A stretch of DNA of 63,026 bases, taken from assembly GCF_002377945.1 (NCBI RefSeq), contig NZ_DFQV01000020.1, positions 1 to 63,026 on the forward strand. The letters run 5' to 3'. Shown here in pieces: positions 20,590 through 29,852 of the stretch; positions within the stretch are counted from its first letter, which is position 1, and each line of letters opens with the position of its first letter. The notes beneath the pieces were generated by a model that saw only the letters and a program-made list of their open reading frames with translations, was not told where the DNA came from and made no database searches. Source of the stretch: Psychrobacter sp. UBA3480. Its GTDB lineage: Bacteria; Pseudomonadota; Gammaproteobacteria; Pseudomonadales; Moraxellaceae. The position numbers and the translations under genes are program-made.

Positions 20590-21010
20590 TTCATTGTCTC
20601 TTTATATTGCTCTTTGTATTTGACGTTACTATCTATCACTTACTATCACTTATTCAGTTTTTAAGTATAGAGTTCCTTTTTCTCGTGGTTGAAATATGTC
20701 CTTAGATAGCTTCTATCTTTACTACTGTTATGTGTATCGTATTTTTGTGGCAATGGTCAGCACAGACACTATGAGCATAGTAACGATAAATACATAGTTT
20801 TGTTTGTTTGTTTGCCATACCCCTGTAATGAATTGGTTTTGGTTTTGGTTTTCTTTATTATTTATTTAAGTCGGGTTGTTTTCGAGCACTTACCTTCTGA
20901 AAATTTAAATATTTATGCATAACTGTTAATAATTAACCATCTAATAGCCAATAGAGGGCGTAAACTTGTTAAAATAGGGCACCAATTTATCTATTGATGG
21001 ATATCGATTT
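20590..21010. other. Intergenic region between BCCT gene and guaA
   Basis: About 420 AT-rich bases between divergent genes. TTGTTAAAATAG near 20966-20977 looks like a -10 region for guaA and parallels the sequence before gyrB. Near 20830 the pentamer-rich run GGTTTTGGTTTTGGTTTT is a short tandem repeat. No ORF or structured RNA was recognised. Confidence 0.4.
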
Positions 21011-22621
21011 ATGACCACTGCTGCTGCCACTCCTGCAATCAAAGAAGATCGCATCTTAATCCTCGATTTTGGCTCGCAATATAGCCAGTTAATCGCTCGC
21101 CGTGTGCGCGATTCTGGGGTGTTTTGTGAGATGTTCCCTTATGATATCGACACTCAGCGCATCCTCGATTTTGGCGCAAAAGGCGTCATTTTGTCAGGTG
21201 GCCCTGAGAGCGTCCACGCAGAAAACAGCCCACGTATCAACGATGCGGTATTTGACCTAGGCGTGCCAGTACTAGGTATCTGCTACGGTATGCAAGCAAT
21301 GGCAGATCGTTTTGGCGGGCAAGTTCATGCCAGTGATATTCATGAGTTTGGCGCGGCGACTATCGAAGTAAATGGTCACTCGCAGCTGACTGACGGTATT
21401 GAAGACAGCAAGACTGACGGCGCGGCTGCCAAGCTAAACGTTTGGATGAGTCATGGTGACAAGGTCATCGAAGTACCTGAAGGCTTTGACATCATCGCTA
21501 GCACGTCAAGCTGTCCGATCGCGATTATGGCCAATGATGACAAGCAATACTACGGCCTACAGTTCCACCCAGAAGTCACGCATACTCTACAAGGTCAAGC
21601 GCTGCTTGGTCGTTTCGTACATCAAATCTGTGAATGTGCAGGTGAGTGGACGCCTGACAATATCGCTGATATGCGTATCGCACAGTTAAAAGAGCAAATC
21701 GGTGACAAGCAAGTATTGCTAGGTCTATCGGGCGGTGTTGATAGTTCAGTCGTTGCCGCGCTATTGCACAAAGCAATCGGTGATCAGCTGACTTGTGTGT
21801 TTGTTGATAACGGTCTATTGCGTCTGCATGAAGGCGACCAAGTCATGCAAATCTTTGCAGAAAACATGGGTGTAAAAGTCATCCGTGTTGATGCAGAAGA
21901 TTTGTTCTTAGATGCGTTAGCAGGCGAGTCTGATCCAGAGAAAAAACGTAAAATCATCGGCAAGACGTTCATTGACGTATTCGCTGATAGCGCGCGTCAA
22001 GTGAGTGAGCAGAGCGATGGTAAAGTCGTTGAATTCTTAGCACAGGGTACGATTTACCCAGACGTGATCGAGTCTGCCAAGTCGCATCAAGGCAAAGCAC
22101 ACGTGATTAAGAGCCACCATAACGTAGGCGGTTTGCCAGATGACTTGGCATTTAAACTGATTGAGCCGTTACGTGATTTGTTCAAAGATGAAGTACGCAA
22201 GCTTGGTATTACCTTGGGCCTACCTGCCAAAATGATCTATCGTCATCCGTTCCCAGGTCCAGGTTTGGGCGTACGCATCCTTGGCGAAGTCAAAAAAGAA
22301 TATGCTGATATCCTGCGTTTGGCTGATGCTATCTTTATGCAAGAGCTTGAGCGCTCAGGCTGGTATGACAAGACGGCACAAGCATTTGCCGTATTCCAAC
22401 CAATCAAATCTGTCGGCGTGGTCGGCGATGGCCGCCGCTATGCGTGGGTAATCGCGCTACGTGCGGTTGAGACGGTAGACTTTATGACCGCTCGTTTTGC
22501 GCATCTGCCGTATGATTTGATCGAGACTGTATCGAACCGCATTATGAATGAAATCGCTGAAGTATCACGCGTGACTTATGATGTGTCGAGCAAGCCGCCT
22601 GCAACGATTGAGTGGGAATAA
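21011..22621 (+). CDS. guaA: GMP synthase (glutamine-hydrolysing)
   Basis: GuaA converts XMP to GMP using ATP and glutamine. The class I amidotransferase domain shows [14 protein letters not shown], the nucleophile in [12 protein letters not shown] and the His-Glu pair in QFHPEVTHT. The ATP-pyrophosphatase domain has the P-loop [11 protein letters not shown] and the C-terminal dimerisation domain ends in KPPATIEWE, as in all GuaA. At 536 residues it is slightly longer than E. coli (525). No guaB lies next to it here. A terminator-like hairpin follows at 22790. Confidence 0.97.
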   Translation: MTTAAATPAIKEDRILILDFGSQYSQLIARRVRDSGVFCEMFPYDIDTQRILDFGAKGVILSGGPESVHAENSPRINDAVFDLGVPVLGICYGMQAMADRFGGQVHASDIHEFGAATIEVNGHSQLTDGIEDSKTDGAAAKLNVWMSHGDKVIEVPEGFDIIASTSSCPIAIMANDDKQYYGLQFHPEVTHTLQGQALLGRFVHQICECAGEWTPDNIADMRIAQLKEQIGDKQVLLGLSGGVDSSVVAALLHKAIGDQLTCVFVDNGLLRLHEGDQVMQIFAENMGVKVIRVDAEDLFLDALAGESDPEKKRKIIGKTFIDVFADSARQVSEQSDGKVVEFLAQGTIYPDVIESAKSHQGKAHVIKSHHNVGGLPDDLAFKLIEPLRDLFKDEVRKLGITLGLPAKMIYRHPFPGPGLGVRILGEVKKEYADILRLADAIFMQELERSGWYDKTAQAFAVFQPIKSVGVVGDGRRYAWVIALRAVETVDFMTARFAHLPYDLIETVSNRIMNEIAEVSRVTYDVSSKPPATIEWE

Positions 22622-22789
22622 TTCGTTTACGTATTCTAAACGGTAACGGTGTTAACCTCGCTAGATATACAAACACGTATTATCTGCGCTCGGTTGCCTT
22701 GTTACCATCTTAGACTACGTAAACTTATCTAAGTAGCTTTTCAACTCAGTTTTTTGAATTGATGAACAGCTTGTCGTCAATGAAAAAAC

Positions 22790-22815
22790 ACTCAACTTGG
22801 TTGGGTTTTTTTTTT
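22790..22815 (+). terminator. guaA terminator
   Basis: ACTCAAC / GTTGGGT (7 bp with one G-T pair) around a 3-base loop, followed by a long T-run of about ten bases, 170 bases past the guaA stop. Confidence 0.7.
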
Positions 22816-22834
22816 GGTTTTGAACTTAAGTACT

Positions 22835-23683
22835 TTACTCACTAAGTTCTACTTCGATAGCAGCAACTTTGTTTATTAACTGATTATTAAATTCTAAATA
22901 ATTTAAGGAGTAGTGAGCTTTGCGATGACAGGTAGGACATAATGCAATAACGTTTTGAGGTAAATCCGCACCACCATCTGCCAATCTAGTTAGATGGTGA
23001 ACTTCCAGATAAGGTCCAGATTTAGTTTCAAATGGAGCTATCTCATTACATCCTTCACATATACCGTTTGCTCTTTTTTTTGCATACAGTTTAATGGCTG
23101 TACTACGGTTTTGAATGGATTGAATTTTTTCTTGAGTACTTGCGTGGGTTGGTGTTGAGCTTAAAGCAATCTCTCGTAATTGCTGTAATGACTTACCTTT
23201 ACTAGGCTTAGTGATATAAACGGCTTTAGGGGCTTCAACTACTTTCGAAGTCAAAGTTTGAGCTGTATCAATATTTTGAGTGTTAACTATATCTAGATGA
23301 AAAACGATAGCGTTACGAAGCTCACCATTTCTATCTGGCCGTTCTTCAATGTGATGAAAAACGTAATTACAATACCCTAAAAATCGTACAAAGCCTTGTG
23401 ATGTTGATTCAAAAAGTAGAATTTCTTTATTGTTTTTTTGATGGTCACTAATAGCTAAATTACCTTTAGACATTTTCATGTCGCCCTCTTGTCCTTCACC
23501 TGTATATTTAAAGGTGCCATTAGGATCAAAATCATCAATATATCCATACTCGCTACCAGAATCGCCTGTAAATATAAATATATATGGATGATTAGCAGGA
23601 GTCGCTATACCACCATATTGCTGGCCTTTATATCTACCGTGTATATCAGCACGCCTATTATAAATTTTTCCTATTTCAAACAA
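22835..23683 (-). CDS. SRA-like plus HNH nuclease (candidate type IV, modification-dependent restriction enzyme)
   Basis: The N-terminal part (about 1-135) resembles the SRA-type base-flipping domain of ScoMcrA-like enzymes (GRYKGQQYGGIATPANHPYI, then FTGDSGSEYGYIDDF). The C-terminal part is an HNH nuclease: CEGC (209-212), EVHHLTRLADGG with the catalytic His pair (229-230), N244 and CPTCH (249-253), where the two Cys pairs bind a structural zinc. Such proteins cleave DNA carrying modified cytosines. It stands alone between guaA and acuI with no methyltransferase, consistent with a type IV enzyme. The gene is AT-rich (about 23% GC in one sampled 60-base line), which suggests transfer. The modified base recognised is unknown. 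Confidence 0.8.
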   Translation of the reverse strand: MFEIGKIYNRRADIHGRYKGQQYGGIATPANHPYIFIFTGDSGSEYGYIDDFDPNGTFKYTGEGQEGDMKMSKGNLAISDHQKNNKEILLFESTSQGFVRFLGYCNYVFHHIEERPDRNGELRNAIVFHLDIVNTQNIDTAQTLTSKVVEAPKAVYITKPSKGKSLQQLREIALSSTPTHASTQEKIQSIQNRSTAIKLYAKKRANGICEGCNEIAPFETKSGPYLEVHHLTRLADGGADLPQNVIALCPTCHRKAHYSLNYLEFNNQLINKVAAIEVELSE

Positions 23684-23716
23684 TTTAGCTTCCTTATTAT
23701 TAACATTCCATAAAGT

Positions 23717-23747
23717 TAATATACTAAACTTAAGTTCGTTAAAGTCA
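23717..23747 (-). promoter_or_regulatory. Candidate promoter and operator of the SRA-HNH gene
   Basis: On the minus strand TTGACT (23742-23747) and TATATT (23717-23722) are separated by 19 bases, longer than ideal. A perfect 10-base palindrome AACTTAAGTT (23726-23735) lies in the spacer, where a regulator could bind. Confidence 0.4.
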
Positions 23748-23812
23748 ATTCATGTTTTTCGAATTTTTATTCTAAGTTTCAACATAGATAAATTTTTCAT
23801 TGTTTATATGCC

Positions 23813-23849
23813 AAAAAAAAGCGATGCTCTTTTAGATAAAGAACACCGC
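23813..23849 (-). terminator. acuI terminator
   Basis: GCGATGCTCTTT (23821-23832) pairs with AAAGAACACCGC (23838-23849) with two non-Watson-Crick positions, and is followed on the minus strand by eight T. It lies 30 bases beyond the acuI stop codon. Confidence 0.7.
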
Positions 23850-23880
23850 CACTGTTTATAATATCTGTCTTGAAGAAAAC

Positions 23881-24885
23881 CTAACCCTTCACATTTACTA
23901 CATAACGCCCAACTACCTTGCTAGACATAAAGCGATCTAAATACTCTGGCGTTTGCTCTAGCGTAATCTCTTCACCATAGCTCTCTAGATTAGGCAGTTT
24001 CATATCGGTGGCAACACGTTTCCAGATAGCTTCCTTGTCAGCTAGTGGGATATAGACCGAGTCGATACCCAATAATGATACTGCTCTAGTGATAAATGGC
24101 ATGACCGTCATAGAAAACTCAGCGCCACCTGCTAGACCACAGCTCGTCACTGCGCCGCCTGCTTTGGTTTGTTTGAGCAAGTTAGATAAATAGTCGCCAC
24201 CGATGGTATCGATAGCATTTGCCCATAGCTCACGGCCGACAGGTTTATTACCGATTTCATTAATAGTATCGCGATGACGTACTTCGCTCGCGCCAAGCTC
24301 TTTTAAGTGCTCGCTCTGCTCTGGCTTACCTGAGAATGCAATCACCTCATAGCCGAGCTGCTTTAAGATAGCGATACTGATAGTACCTACGCCGCCCGTT
24401 GCGCCAGTCACCGCAACTGGGCCATCACTTGGTTTTGCACCCATTTTCTCTAACTTTTGCACACTTAGCGCTGCGGTTAGGCCGCCAGTACCATAGGTCA
24501 TCGCTTCTTTTAGCGTCAGCGTTTCTGGGCAAGGTAGCGCCCAATCTGCGGGGATTGAGATCATTTGACCGAGACCACCGTCCGTATCCATACCGAGATC
24601 ATAGCCGAATACTAATACTTCTTGTCCTGCGCTAAACGTGCCTGATTTATCACTGACGACCACGCCAGCTGCGTCGATACCTGGGGTATGCGGGTACTGT
24701 TTGGTGATTCGTTTATTACCCGTAGCAGACATCGCATCTTTAAAGTTTAACGATGAATAATGTACTTCGATGAGCAAGTCATTTTCCGGCAAGTCACTGA
24801 CTTTACGCTCTTGAATGCTTTTTTTAAATTCGCCATCGCTGGTTTCTTCGACGACTAAGGCTTTGAACGTTGTATCGTTTGACAT
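23881..24885 (-). CDS. acuI: AcuI/YhdH-type acrylyl-CoA reductase (MDR family)
   Basis: AcuI reduces acryloyl-CoA to propionyl-CoA with NADPH; the reaction detoxifies acrylate, for instance from DMSP breakdown. The protein starts with FKALVVEE and carries the family blocks VHYSSLNFKDAMSATGNKRI, PGIDAAGVV, VTGATGGVGTISIAILKQLG (nucleotide-binding loop) and TCGLAGGAEF. Length (334) is typical. No zinc-binding cysteines of the classical ADH type are evident. It is followed upstream on the same strand by another MDR gene, 190 bases apart. Specific substrate assignment rests on the YhdH-like sequence only. Confidence 0.8.
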   Translation of the reverse strand: MSNDTTFKALVVEETSDGEFKKSIQERKVSDLPENDLLIEVHYSSLNFKDAMSATGNKRITKQYPHTPGIDAAGVVVSDKSGTFSAGQEVLVFGYDLGMDTDGGLGQMISIPADWALPCPETLTLKEAMTYGTGGLTAALSVQKLEKMGAKPSDGPVAVTGATGGVGTISIAILKQLGYEVIAFSGKPEQSEHLKELGASEVRHRDTINEIGNKPVGRELWANAIDTIGGDYLSNLLKQTKAGGAVTSCGLAGGAEFSMTVMPFITRAVSLLGIDSVYIPLADKEAIWKRVATDMKLPNLESYGEEITLEQTPEYLDRFMSSKVVGRYVVNVKG

Positions 24886-25077
24886 GGTTATATCCTTATT
24901 AAATATTATTATTTGGGTTGATAGGCAATTGCTTATGAAACTAATTACTTTGAAATCATCATGACAACAGCATGGTTAAAATAAAAAAGCCCATAGTATT
25001 ATCTAACGAGTAATACAAGTGGACTTTTCATATTTATGATGCCTTTAATGACAATCAATGCAAGGTTAGAGTATTGC

Positions 25078-26055
25078 TTAAGGCTTTAGGATAACTTTAC
25101 CTTTTTTGCTTGATTGTACTTTTCCAGAGACCGCAGTTGTGATGTCGTCCAGACTATAGATAGCTTCGATAGGGAGTTTTAGATCGCCGTTCGAAGCACG
25201 CTCTAGTAGCTCATCGATTAGACGTTGCTTATTTTCTAGATCCATTTCTTGACTGGTTTTACTACCCCAGAAGCCTTTGACAGTGGCTTGCTTAAAGATC
25301 AAGCTACCAGCGTCCAGTGCCATTGGCTTGCCTGACATGATACCAAATGAAACCAGCGTGCCTTTGCTGCCAAGTAACGATAGTAGCTCGTTGCTCGACT
25401 CACCACCGACTGAATCGACGGCTGCTGTGATCTTGTCATCACCAATGATAGCGCGAACTTGGTCTTTCCAGTCATCATCAGCGGTGACGACATTGTTTTT
25501 GATACCGAGCGAGGTCAGCTCTTCTATCGCGTCTTTACTACGCACGAGATTAATCGTATTCACGCCGCGTGCTGCTGCTAGCATCGCAAGCGTTTTACCA
25601 ACAGCGCCATTCGCCGCATTATGGATGATCCATTGACCGCTATCTACTTCCAAGAATTCTAATAGCATTAGGGCAGACAGCGGCATAGCAATCAGTTGGG
25701 CAGCCAACTCATCTTCGATACTATCAGGCATGTTGAATACCATGCTGGCAGGGGCGACAAAATACTCTGCCCACGTCTCGTGCACACTGGCACAAGCCAC
25801 ACGTTGGCCGACGCTTAGATCTGTGACGTCGTCACCCACAGCATCGATAATACCTAGGGCTTCACTACCACCGATGGCTGGCATCTCAGGCTTATAGCCG
25901 TATTGACCACTTACGGTTAGCAAGTCATGGTTGTGAATAGGGGAGAGAATGGTTTTGATACGGACTTCGTTGGCCGCTGGCTGCGGCATGGGGCTGTCGC
26001 CAACGCTTAATACGTCAGAAGGTTTGCCAAAGCTGTTATGAATAGCACTACGCAT
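25078..26055 (-). CDS. MDR family quinone/enoyl reductase
   Basis: A medium-chain dehydrogenase/reductase of 325 residues. It has the N-terminal GroES-like domain (PMPQPAANEVRIKTILSPIH) and a Rossmann domain with IHNAANGAVGKTLAMLAAARG, close to mitochondrial-type 2-enoyl thioester reductases (ETR) and quinone oxidoreductases. No catalytic zinc ligands are seen. Likely NADPH-dependent reduction of an activated double bond. The long leader upstream (over 800 bases) contains a TetR-type inverted repeat at 26229, so induction by an electrophile is plausible. Confidence 0.78.
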   Translation of the reverse strand: MRSAIHNSFGKPSDVLSVGDSPMPQPAANEVRIKTILSPIHNHDLLTVSGQYGYKPEMPAIGGSEALGIIDAVGDDVTDLSVGQRVACASVHETWAEYFVAPASMVFNMPDSIEDELAAQLIAMPLSALMLLEFLEVDSGQWIIHNAANGAVGKTLAMLAAARGVNTINLVRSKDAIEELTSLGIKNNVVTADDDWKDQVRAIIGDDKITAAVDSVGGESSNELLSLLGSKGTLVSFGIMSGKPMALDAGSLIFKQATVKGFWGSKTSQEMDLENKQRLIDELLERASNGDLKLPIEAIYSLDDITTAVSGKVQSSKKGKVILKP

Positions 26056-26228
26056 GATGATTTCCTTTATATATTTATGATTTAATTTATGTATAAGTGG
26101 ATGAATAACCGACTATAAACATCATGTCATTGAGATCACTCATCAATGTATTTTTTCTTCTAGTAGAAACGATATCATGATAATGATGCTTAGAGGTTAT
26201 CGACTAACAAAGACACTATACTTAAAAA

Positions 26229-26243
26229 TAGACTGGTCGTCTA
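26229..26243. promoter_or_regulatory. TetR-type operator candidate upstream of the MDR reductase
   Basis: TAGACTGGTCGTCTA is an inverted repeat with TAGAC / GTCTA arms, similar to the TAGACC-GGTCTA operators of NemR-like regulators of electrophile-induced reductases. A possible -10 (TATAGT on the minus strand, 26215-26220) lies beside it. No regulator gene is adjacent. Confidence 0.35.
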
Positions 26244-26789
26244 GGAGTCGGATACATTTGCGCTAACGGAATTTTGTTATAGAAAGCTTGGCTTACATCA
26301 GTAATATTCTTTGTGTTACTGCTCACACTGATCTAGAGCTGTTCATGTTATTTGGTTTATGGGTTTCAGCATGATTTTCTAACGAATAGGGCTCTTTATA
26401 GAAAAACTGAAAAGAAAAATCATTGGTAACATGACTCAATGAATTACAGCGAATATCTTAATGAATCACCATGCTACTCAAGGTCGCACTAGAACGTATC
26501 ACATGAATGGTCTTTCATATGATTATCTAAATTATCAAATGTCTTACGCTTAATAATAGAATGCTATTCCAAGTATTAGTTCGTAAACACTATAAAATGT
26601 CAAACATATGTCAGATACAATTTATAACATAAGAGTGGGATTTTAACGAGTGATGGGTTTCTCATAAAAAAACCGGTTAAATCCTTGTAGAATTCCGTAA
26701 ATTAGTATGTTTTTTGTTCTTTTTTACTCATTAATAGTATATGCAGATGTTTGACTGAATTCACGTTTTTTCTATGAACTGAAAAATTG

Positions 26790-26818
26790 TTGACATTGAT
26801 AACTTTTTTTACTATTAC
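26790..26818 (+). promoter_or_regulatory. oppA promoter
   Basis: A perfect TTGACA (26790-26795) is followed after 17 bases by TATTAC (26813-26818). The oppA start is about 155 bases downstream. Confidence 0.6.
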
Positions 26819-26973
26819 TATTACCAATAGTTTTCTAACGTTTATTATTAATAGATGGTCAGATGATGGCCTTTAACGACGTAAATAATGCATATGAAAA
26901 CGATATATTAACTGTAAATGGATTTACTACTAGATTAGTTAATCTGATCGCCACCTGCCTGCTAGGACGCCAT

Positions 26974-28644
26974 ATGACCCGCAACTCTGTCTCCCTTCGT
27001 ACTACTGTATTTTTACCGACCTCTCTTGTACTTGTCATGTTTATGACAGGGTGTAGTGATAATGCGGCCACTAATAGTACCAACTCATCAGCTAATATTG
27101 ATCCAAACGTACTAGCAGATACTCAAGAGTTGGTCATTAATAATGGAACAGAGCCTGAATCGCTTGATCCACATAAAGTGTCTGGTGTACCTGAGTCTAA
27201 TATTGGTCGTCAATTATTTGAAGGGCTAACCAATACCGATGCAGACGGTAAAACCATCCCAGGAATCGCAACTGAGTGGGAGAGTCCGGATAACAAAGTG
27301 TGGACTTTCAAATTACGTGATGCCAAGTGGTCAAACGGTGATCCAGTTACTGCGCAAGACTTTGTCTATAGCATGCGCCGCCTAGTCGATCCCGATACAG
27401 CGTCGCCTTATTCAAGCTATTTGGTTGATGCTAAAGTAGTTGGTGCTGATAAAATCGTTGAAGGTGCTGCAGGTATAGATACACTTGGAGTAAAGGCAGT
27501 CGATGACAAAACACTGCAGGTCACTTTGTCAGAGCCAGTACCTTATTTTCCAGATATGCTTATTCATAATTCCGTCAAACCTGTGCATCAAAAAACAATC
27601 GAAGCATTTGGTGATAAATGGACGGATCCTGCCAATATCGTCGTCAACGGCCCTTATAAAGTCAGTAAATGGCAGATTAACGATGAGCTCGTTTTGTCAC
27701 GTAATACCTCCTATTATGATGATGCCAATACAACGCTTGATACCATCACGATGCTACCTATTCCTTCTAGCACAACCGATGTAGCACGCTATCAGGCTGG
27801 TGAAGTGGATGTCACTTATAATGAGATTCCAACCGAGCAGTTTGCTTCTTTGAAAGAGAAAAATGGTGATGAGCTTAGAGTTTCACCTTATCTCTGTACC
27901 TATTATTACGAGTTCAATACCGTCAAGCCTCCTTTCGACAACCCTAAAGTACGTCGTGCCTTAGCCTTGTCACTAGATCGTGACACCATTGCCGATAAGG
28001 TTATTGGACAAGGCCAAACAGCGGCTTATCAGCTCACACCTATAGCAGCTAATGGCAAGGTGGAAAACAAACCAGAATGGTCCACGTGGGATAAAGAGAA
28101 GCGTATTGCTGAAGCTAAGAAACTACTGAATGAAGCTGGCTACAACGAAAGTAATCCGCTCTCCTTTGAGCTGCTTTACAACACCAATGACAATCATAAA
28201 AAGGTCGCAGTTGCTGCCACTTCGTTATGGAAACAAGCGCTCGGTTTCGTCGATGTAACCTTGACCAATAAAGAATGGAAAACCTATCTTGATACACGCC
28301 GTAACGGTAACTATCAAATCGCTCGTGCTGGTTGGTGTGCCGACTACAACGAACCTTCAGCATTTTTGAATATTGCCAAATCTGACAATAGTGGTAACTA
28401 TGGTAAGTACGCCAATGCCAATTTTGATAGCTTAATGACTCAAACGTTAAAAGCGGGCGTCACGCCTGAGCAGCGTGCAAGCTTATATCAAAAAGCAGAA
28501 GCGCAGTTAGATCAGGATATGGGGCTACTTAATATCTATCACTATGTCAGCCCTCGTTTGGTAAAACCTTACGTCATCGGCTTTTCAACGAAAGACCCTC
28601 TAGATAACTGGCAAGGTAAAGATATCTCTATCGCCAAGCACTGA
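26974..28644 (+). CDS. oppA: Oligopeptide ABC transporter substrate-binding lipoprotein
   Basis: OppA captures peptides in the periplasm and hands them to OppBCDF. The start at 26974 (MTRNSVSLRTTVFLPTSLVL) is preferred over the upstream ATG at 26863 because it gives a clean signal peptide with lipobox FMTGC and has AGGA six bases ahead. The protein closely follows E. coli OppA: EPESLDPHKVSGVPESNIGR, KLRDAKWSNGDPVTAQDF, SPYLCTYYYEFNTVKPPF, and RAGWCADYNEPSAF. The lipid anchor is a difference from E. coli OppA, which is soluble, but is common in other bacteria. First gene of an opp operon. Confidence 0.93.
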   Translation: MTRNSVSLRTTVFLPTSLVLVMFMTGCSDNAATNSTNSSANIDPNVLADTQELVINNGTEPESLDPHKVSGVPESNIGRQLFEGLTNTDADGKTIPGIATEWESPDNKVWTFKLRDAKWSNGDPVTAQDFVYSMRRLVDPDTASPYSSYLVDAKVVGADKIVEGAAGIDTLGVKAVDDKTLQVTLSEPVPYFPDMLIHNSVKPVHQKTIEAFGDKWTDPANIVVNGPYKVSKWQINDELVLSRNTSYYDDANTTLDTITMLPIPSSTTDVARYQAGEVDVTYNEIPTEQFASLKEKNGDELRVSPYLCTYYYEFNTVKPPFDNPKVRRALALSLDRDTIADKVIGQGQTAAYQLTPIAANGKVENKPEWSTWDKEKRIAEAKKLLNEAGYNESNPLSFELLYNTNDNHKKVAVAATSLWKQALGFVDVTLTNKEWKTYLDTRRNGNYQIARAGWCADYNEPSAFLNIAKSDNSGNYGKYANANFDSLMTQTLKAGVTPEQRASLYQKAEAQLDQDMGLLNIYHYVSPRLVKPYVIGFSTKDPLDNWQGKDISIAKH

Positions 28645-28833
28645 TCATCAAGCATTGATCATCAAAGAATGACCATCCAACAGTCGTATTAGTAGGCGCT
28701 ATGAAAAGGAGCAATTCCGATTGATAGCGTCCATCTGCTATGGACCAGAGAAAATCTGAAAGTGGCGTAAATACTCAAAACGAGCATTTTGAAATCAAGC
28801 GTTGTTGTACAGGTAACCTTATAAAGAGGCATT

Positions 28834-29754
28834 ATGCTAAAGCTTATTTTTCGGCGGATTTTAGAAGCCATTCCGACCATGTTTGTTTTGATAACCGTGT
28901 CTTTTTTTATGATGCGTTTGGCACCGGGCAGCCCTTTTACTAGTGAGCGTAGTTTGTCGCCAGCAGTATTGGCCAATATCGAAGCCAAATACAACCTTAA
29001 CGATCCTATGTGGCTGCAATATGTTAATTATCTCAAGCAGCTAGCTCTAGGTGATTTCGGACCATCCTTTAAGTATAAAGACTATACGGTCAATGAATTG
29101 TTATCGCAGTCGTTTCCGGTATCAATGGAACTTGGCTTGTATGCTTTTATATTAGCACTGGTGTTAGGGCTTATTCTAGGGGTGATAGCTGCGCTCAAGC
29201 AAAACTCTTGGATGGATTATATTCTCATGGCGTTCGCTATGACGGGTGTTGTGATTCCAAGCTTTGTAAAAGCCCCCTTATTAGTACTGGTGTTTGCGAT
29301 TCTTTTACAGTGGCTGCCCGCCGGTGGCTGGAATGATGGAGCAGTGCGAAACCTAATACTGCCCGTTACAGCTTTAGCATTGGCTTACGTCGCTAGTATT
29401 GCACGTATCATGCGTGGCTCGATGATTGAGGTGATGAATAGTCAGTATATCCGTACGGCAAAGTCTAAAGGGTTGCCGATGCGTCGAATAGTGATGAAAC
29501 ATGCGCTCAGACCAGCATTACTACCTGTGATTTCTTATCTTGGTCCTGCTTTTGTCGGCATTATCACTGGCTCTATCGTGATCGAGACTATTTTTGGTTT
29601 ACCAGGTATCGGGCAGTTATTTGTGAATGGTGCGCTGAATCGTGATTATGGTGTTGTGCTTAGTTTGACCATTTTGGTTGGTGTATTGACGATTGCCTTT
29701 AACGCCATCGTCGATATTTTATACGCCATTATTGATCCAAAAATCCAGTATTGA
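28834..29754 (+). CDS. oppB: Oligopeptide ABC transporter permease OppB
   Basis: One of the two membrane subunits of the importer. It has six predicted membrane segments and the cytoplasmic EAA loop (MNSQYIRTAKSKGLPMRRIV) that docks the ATPases, followed by the segment ending GLPGIGQLFVNGAL, a hallmark of the OppB/DppB family. Length (306) is typical. It is separated from oppA by 189 bases, which include a short near-duplicate TGATCATCAA at 28642 and 28656, so oppA may be expressed more strongly than the rest. Confidence 0.93.
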   Translation: MLKLIFRRILEAIPTMFVLITVSFFMMRLAPGSPFTSERSLSPAVLANIEAKYNLNDPMWLQYVNYLKQLALGDFGPSFKYKDYTVNELLSQSFPVSMELGLYAFILALVLGLILGVIAALKQNSWMDYILMAFAMTGVVIPSFVKAPLLVLVFAILLQWLPAGGWNDGAVRNLILPVTALALAYVASIARIMRGSMIEVMNSQYIRTAKSKGLPMRRIVMKHALRPALLPVISYLGPAFVGIITGSIVIETIFGLPGIGQLFVNGALNRDYGVVLSLTILVGVLTIAFNAIVDILYAIIDPKIQY

Positions 29755-29852
29755 TATTGGTATTAATGGCCACTTAAAGCACACCGTATAAATGCCAATT
29801 ATCGCTTAAAAATAAATATCAGATTCTCAATTAAATGAGTAAAAGGACGACT

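Larger units (their letters stand above)
26056..26973. other. Long non-coding region between MDR gene and oppA
   Basis: About 900 AT-rich bases between divergent genes. It contains a TetR-type operator candidate (26229) and the oppA promoter (26790). GGATTTTAAC (about 26637) and GTTAAATCC (about 26675) are loosely inverted. Translation continues open from 26863 into oppA, but start choice puts the gene at 26974. No other coding signal was supported. Confidence 0.45.

Noticed and set aside
20825..20870. Tandem GGTTTT repeat as a phase-variable tract
   Set aside because: Only about three units, not inside a gene or a -10/-35 spacer; more likely chance in AT-rich DNA.
26863..26973. N-terminal extension of OppA from ATG 26863
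   Set aside because: The extension is not signal-like; the ATG at 26974 has AGGA ahead and a proper lipoprotein signal.
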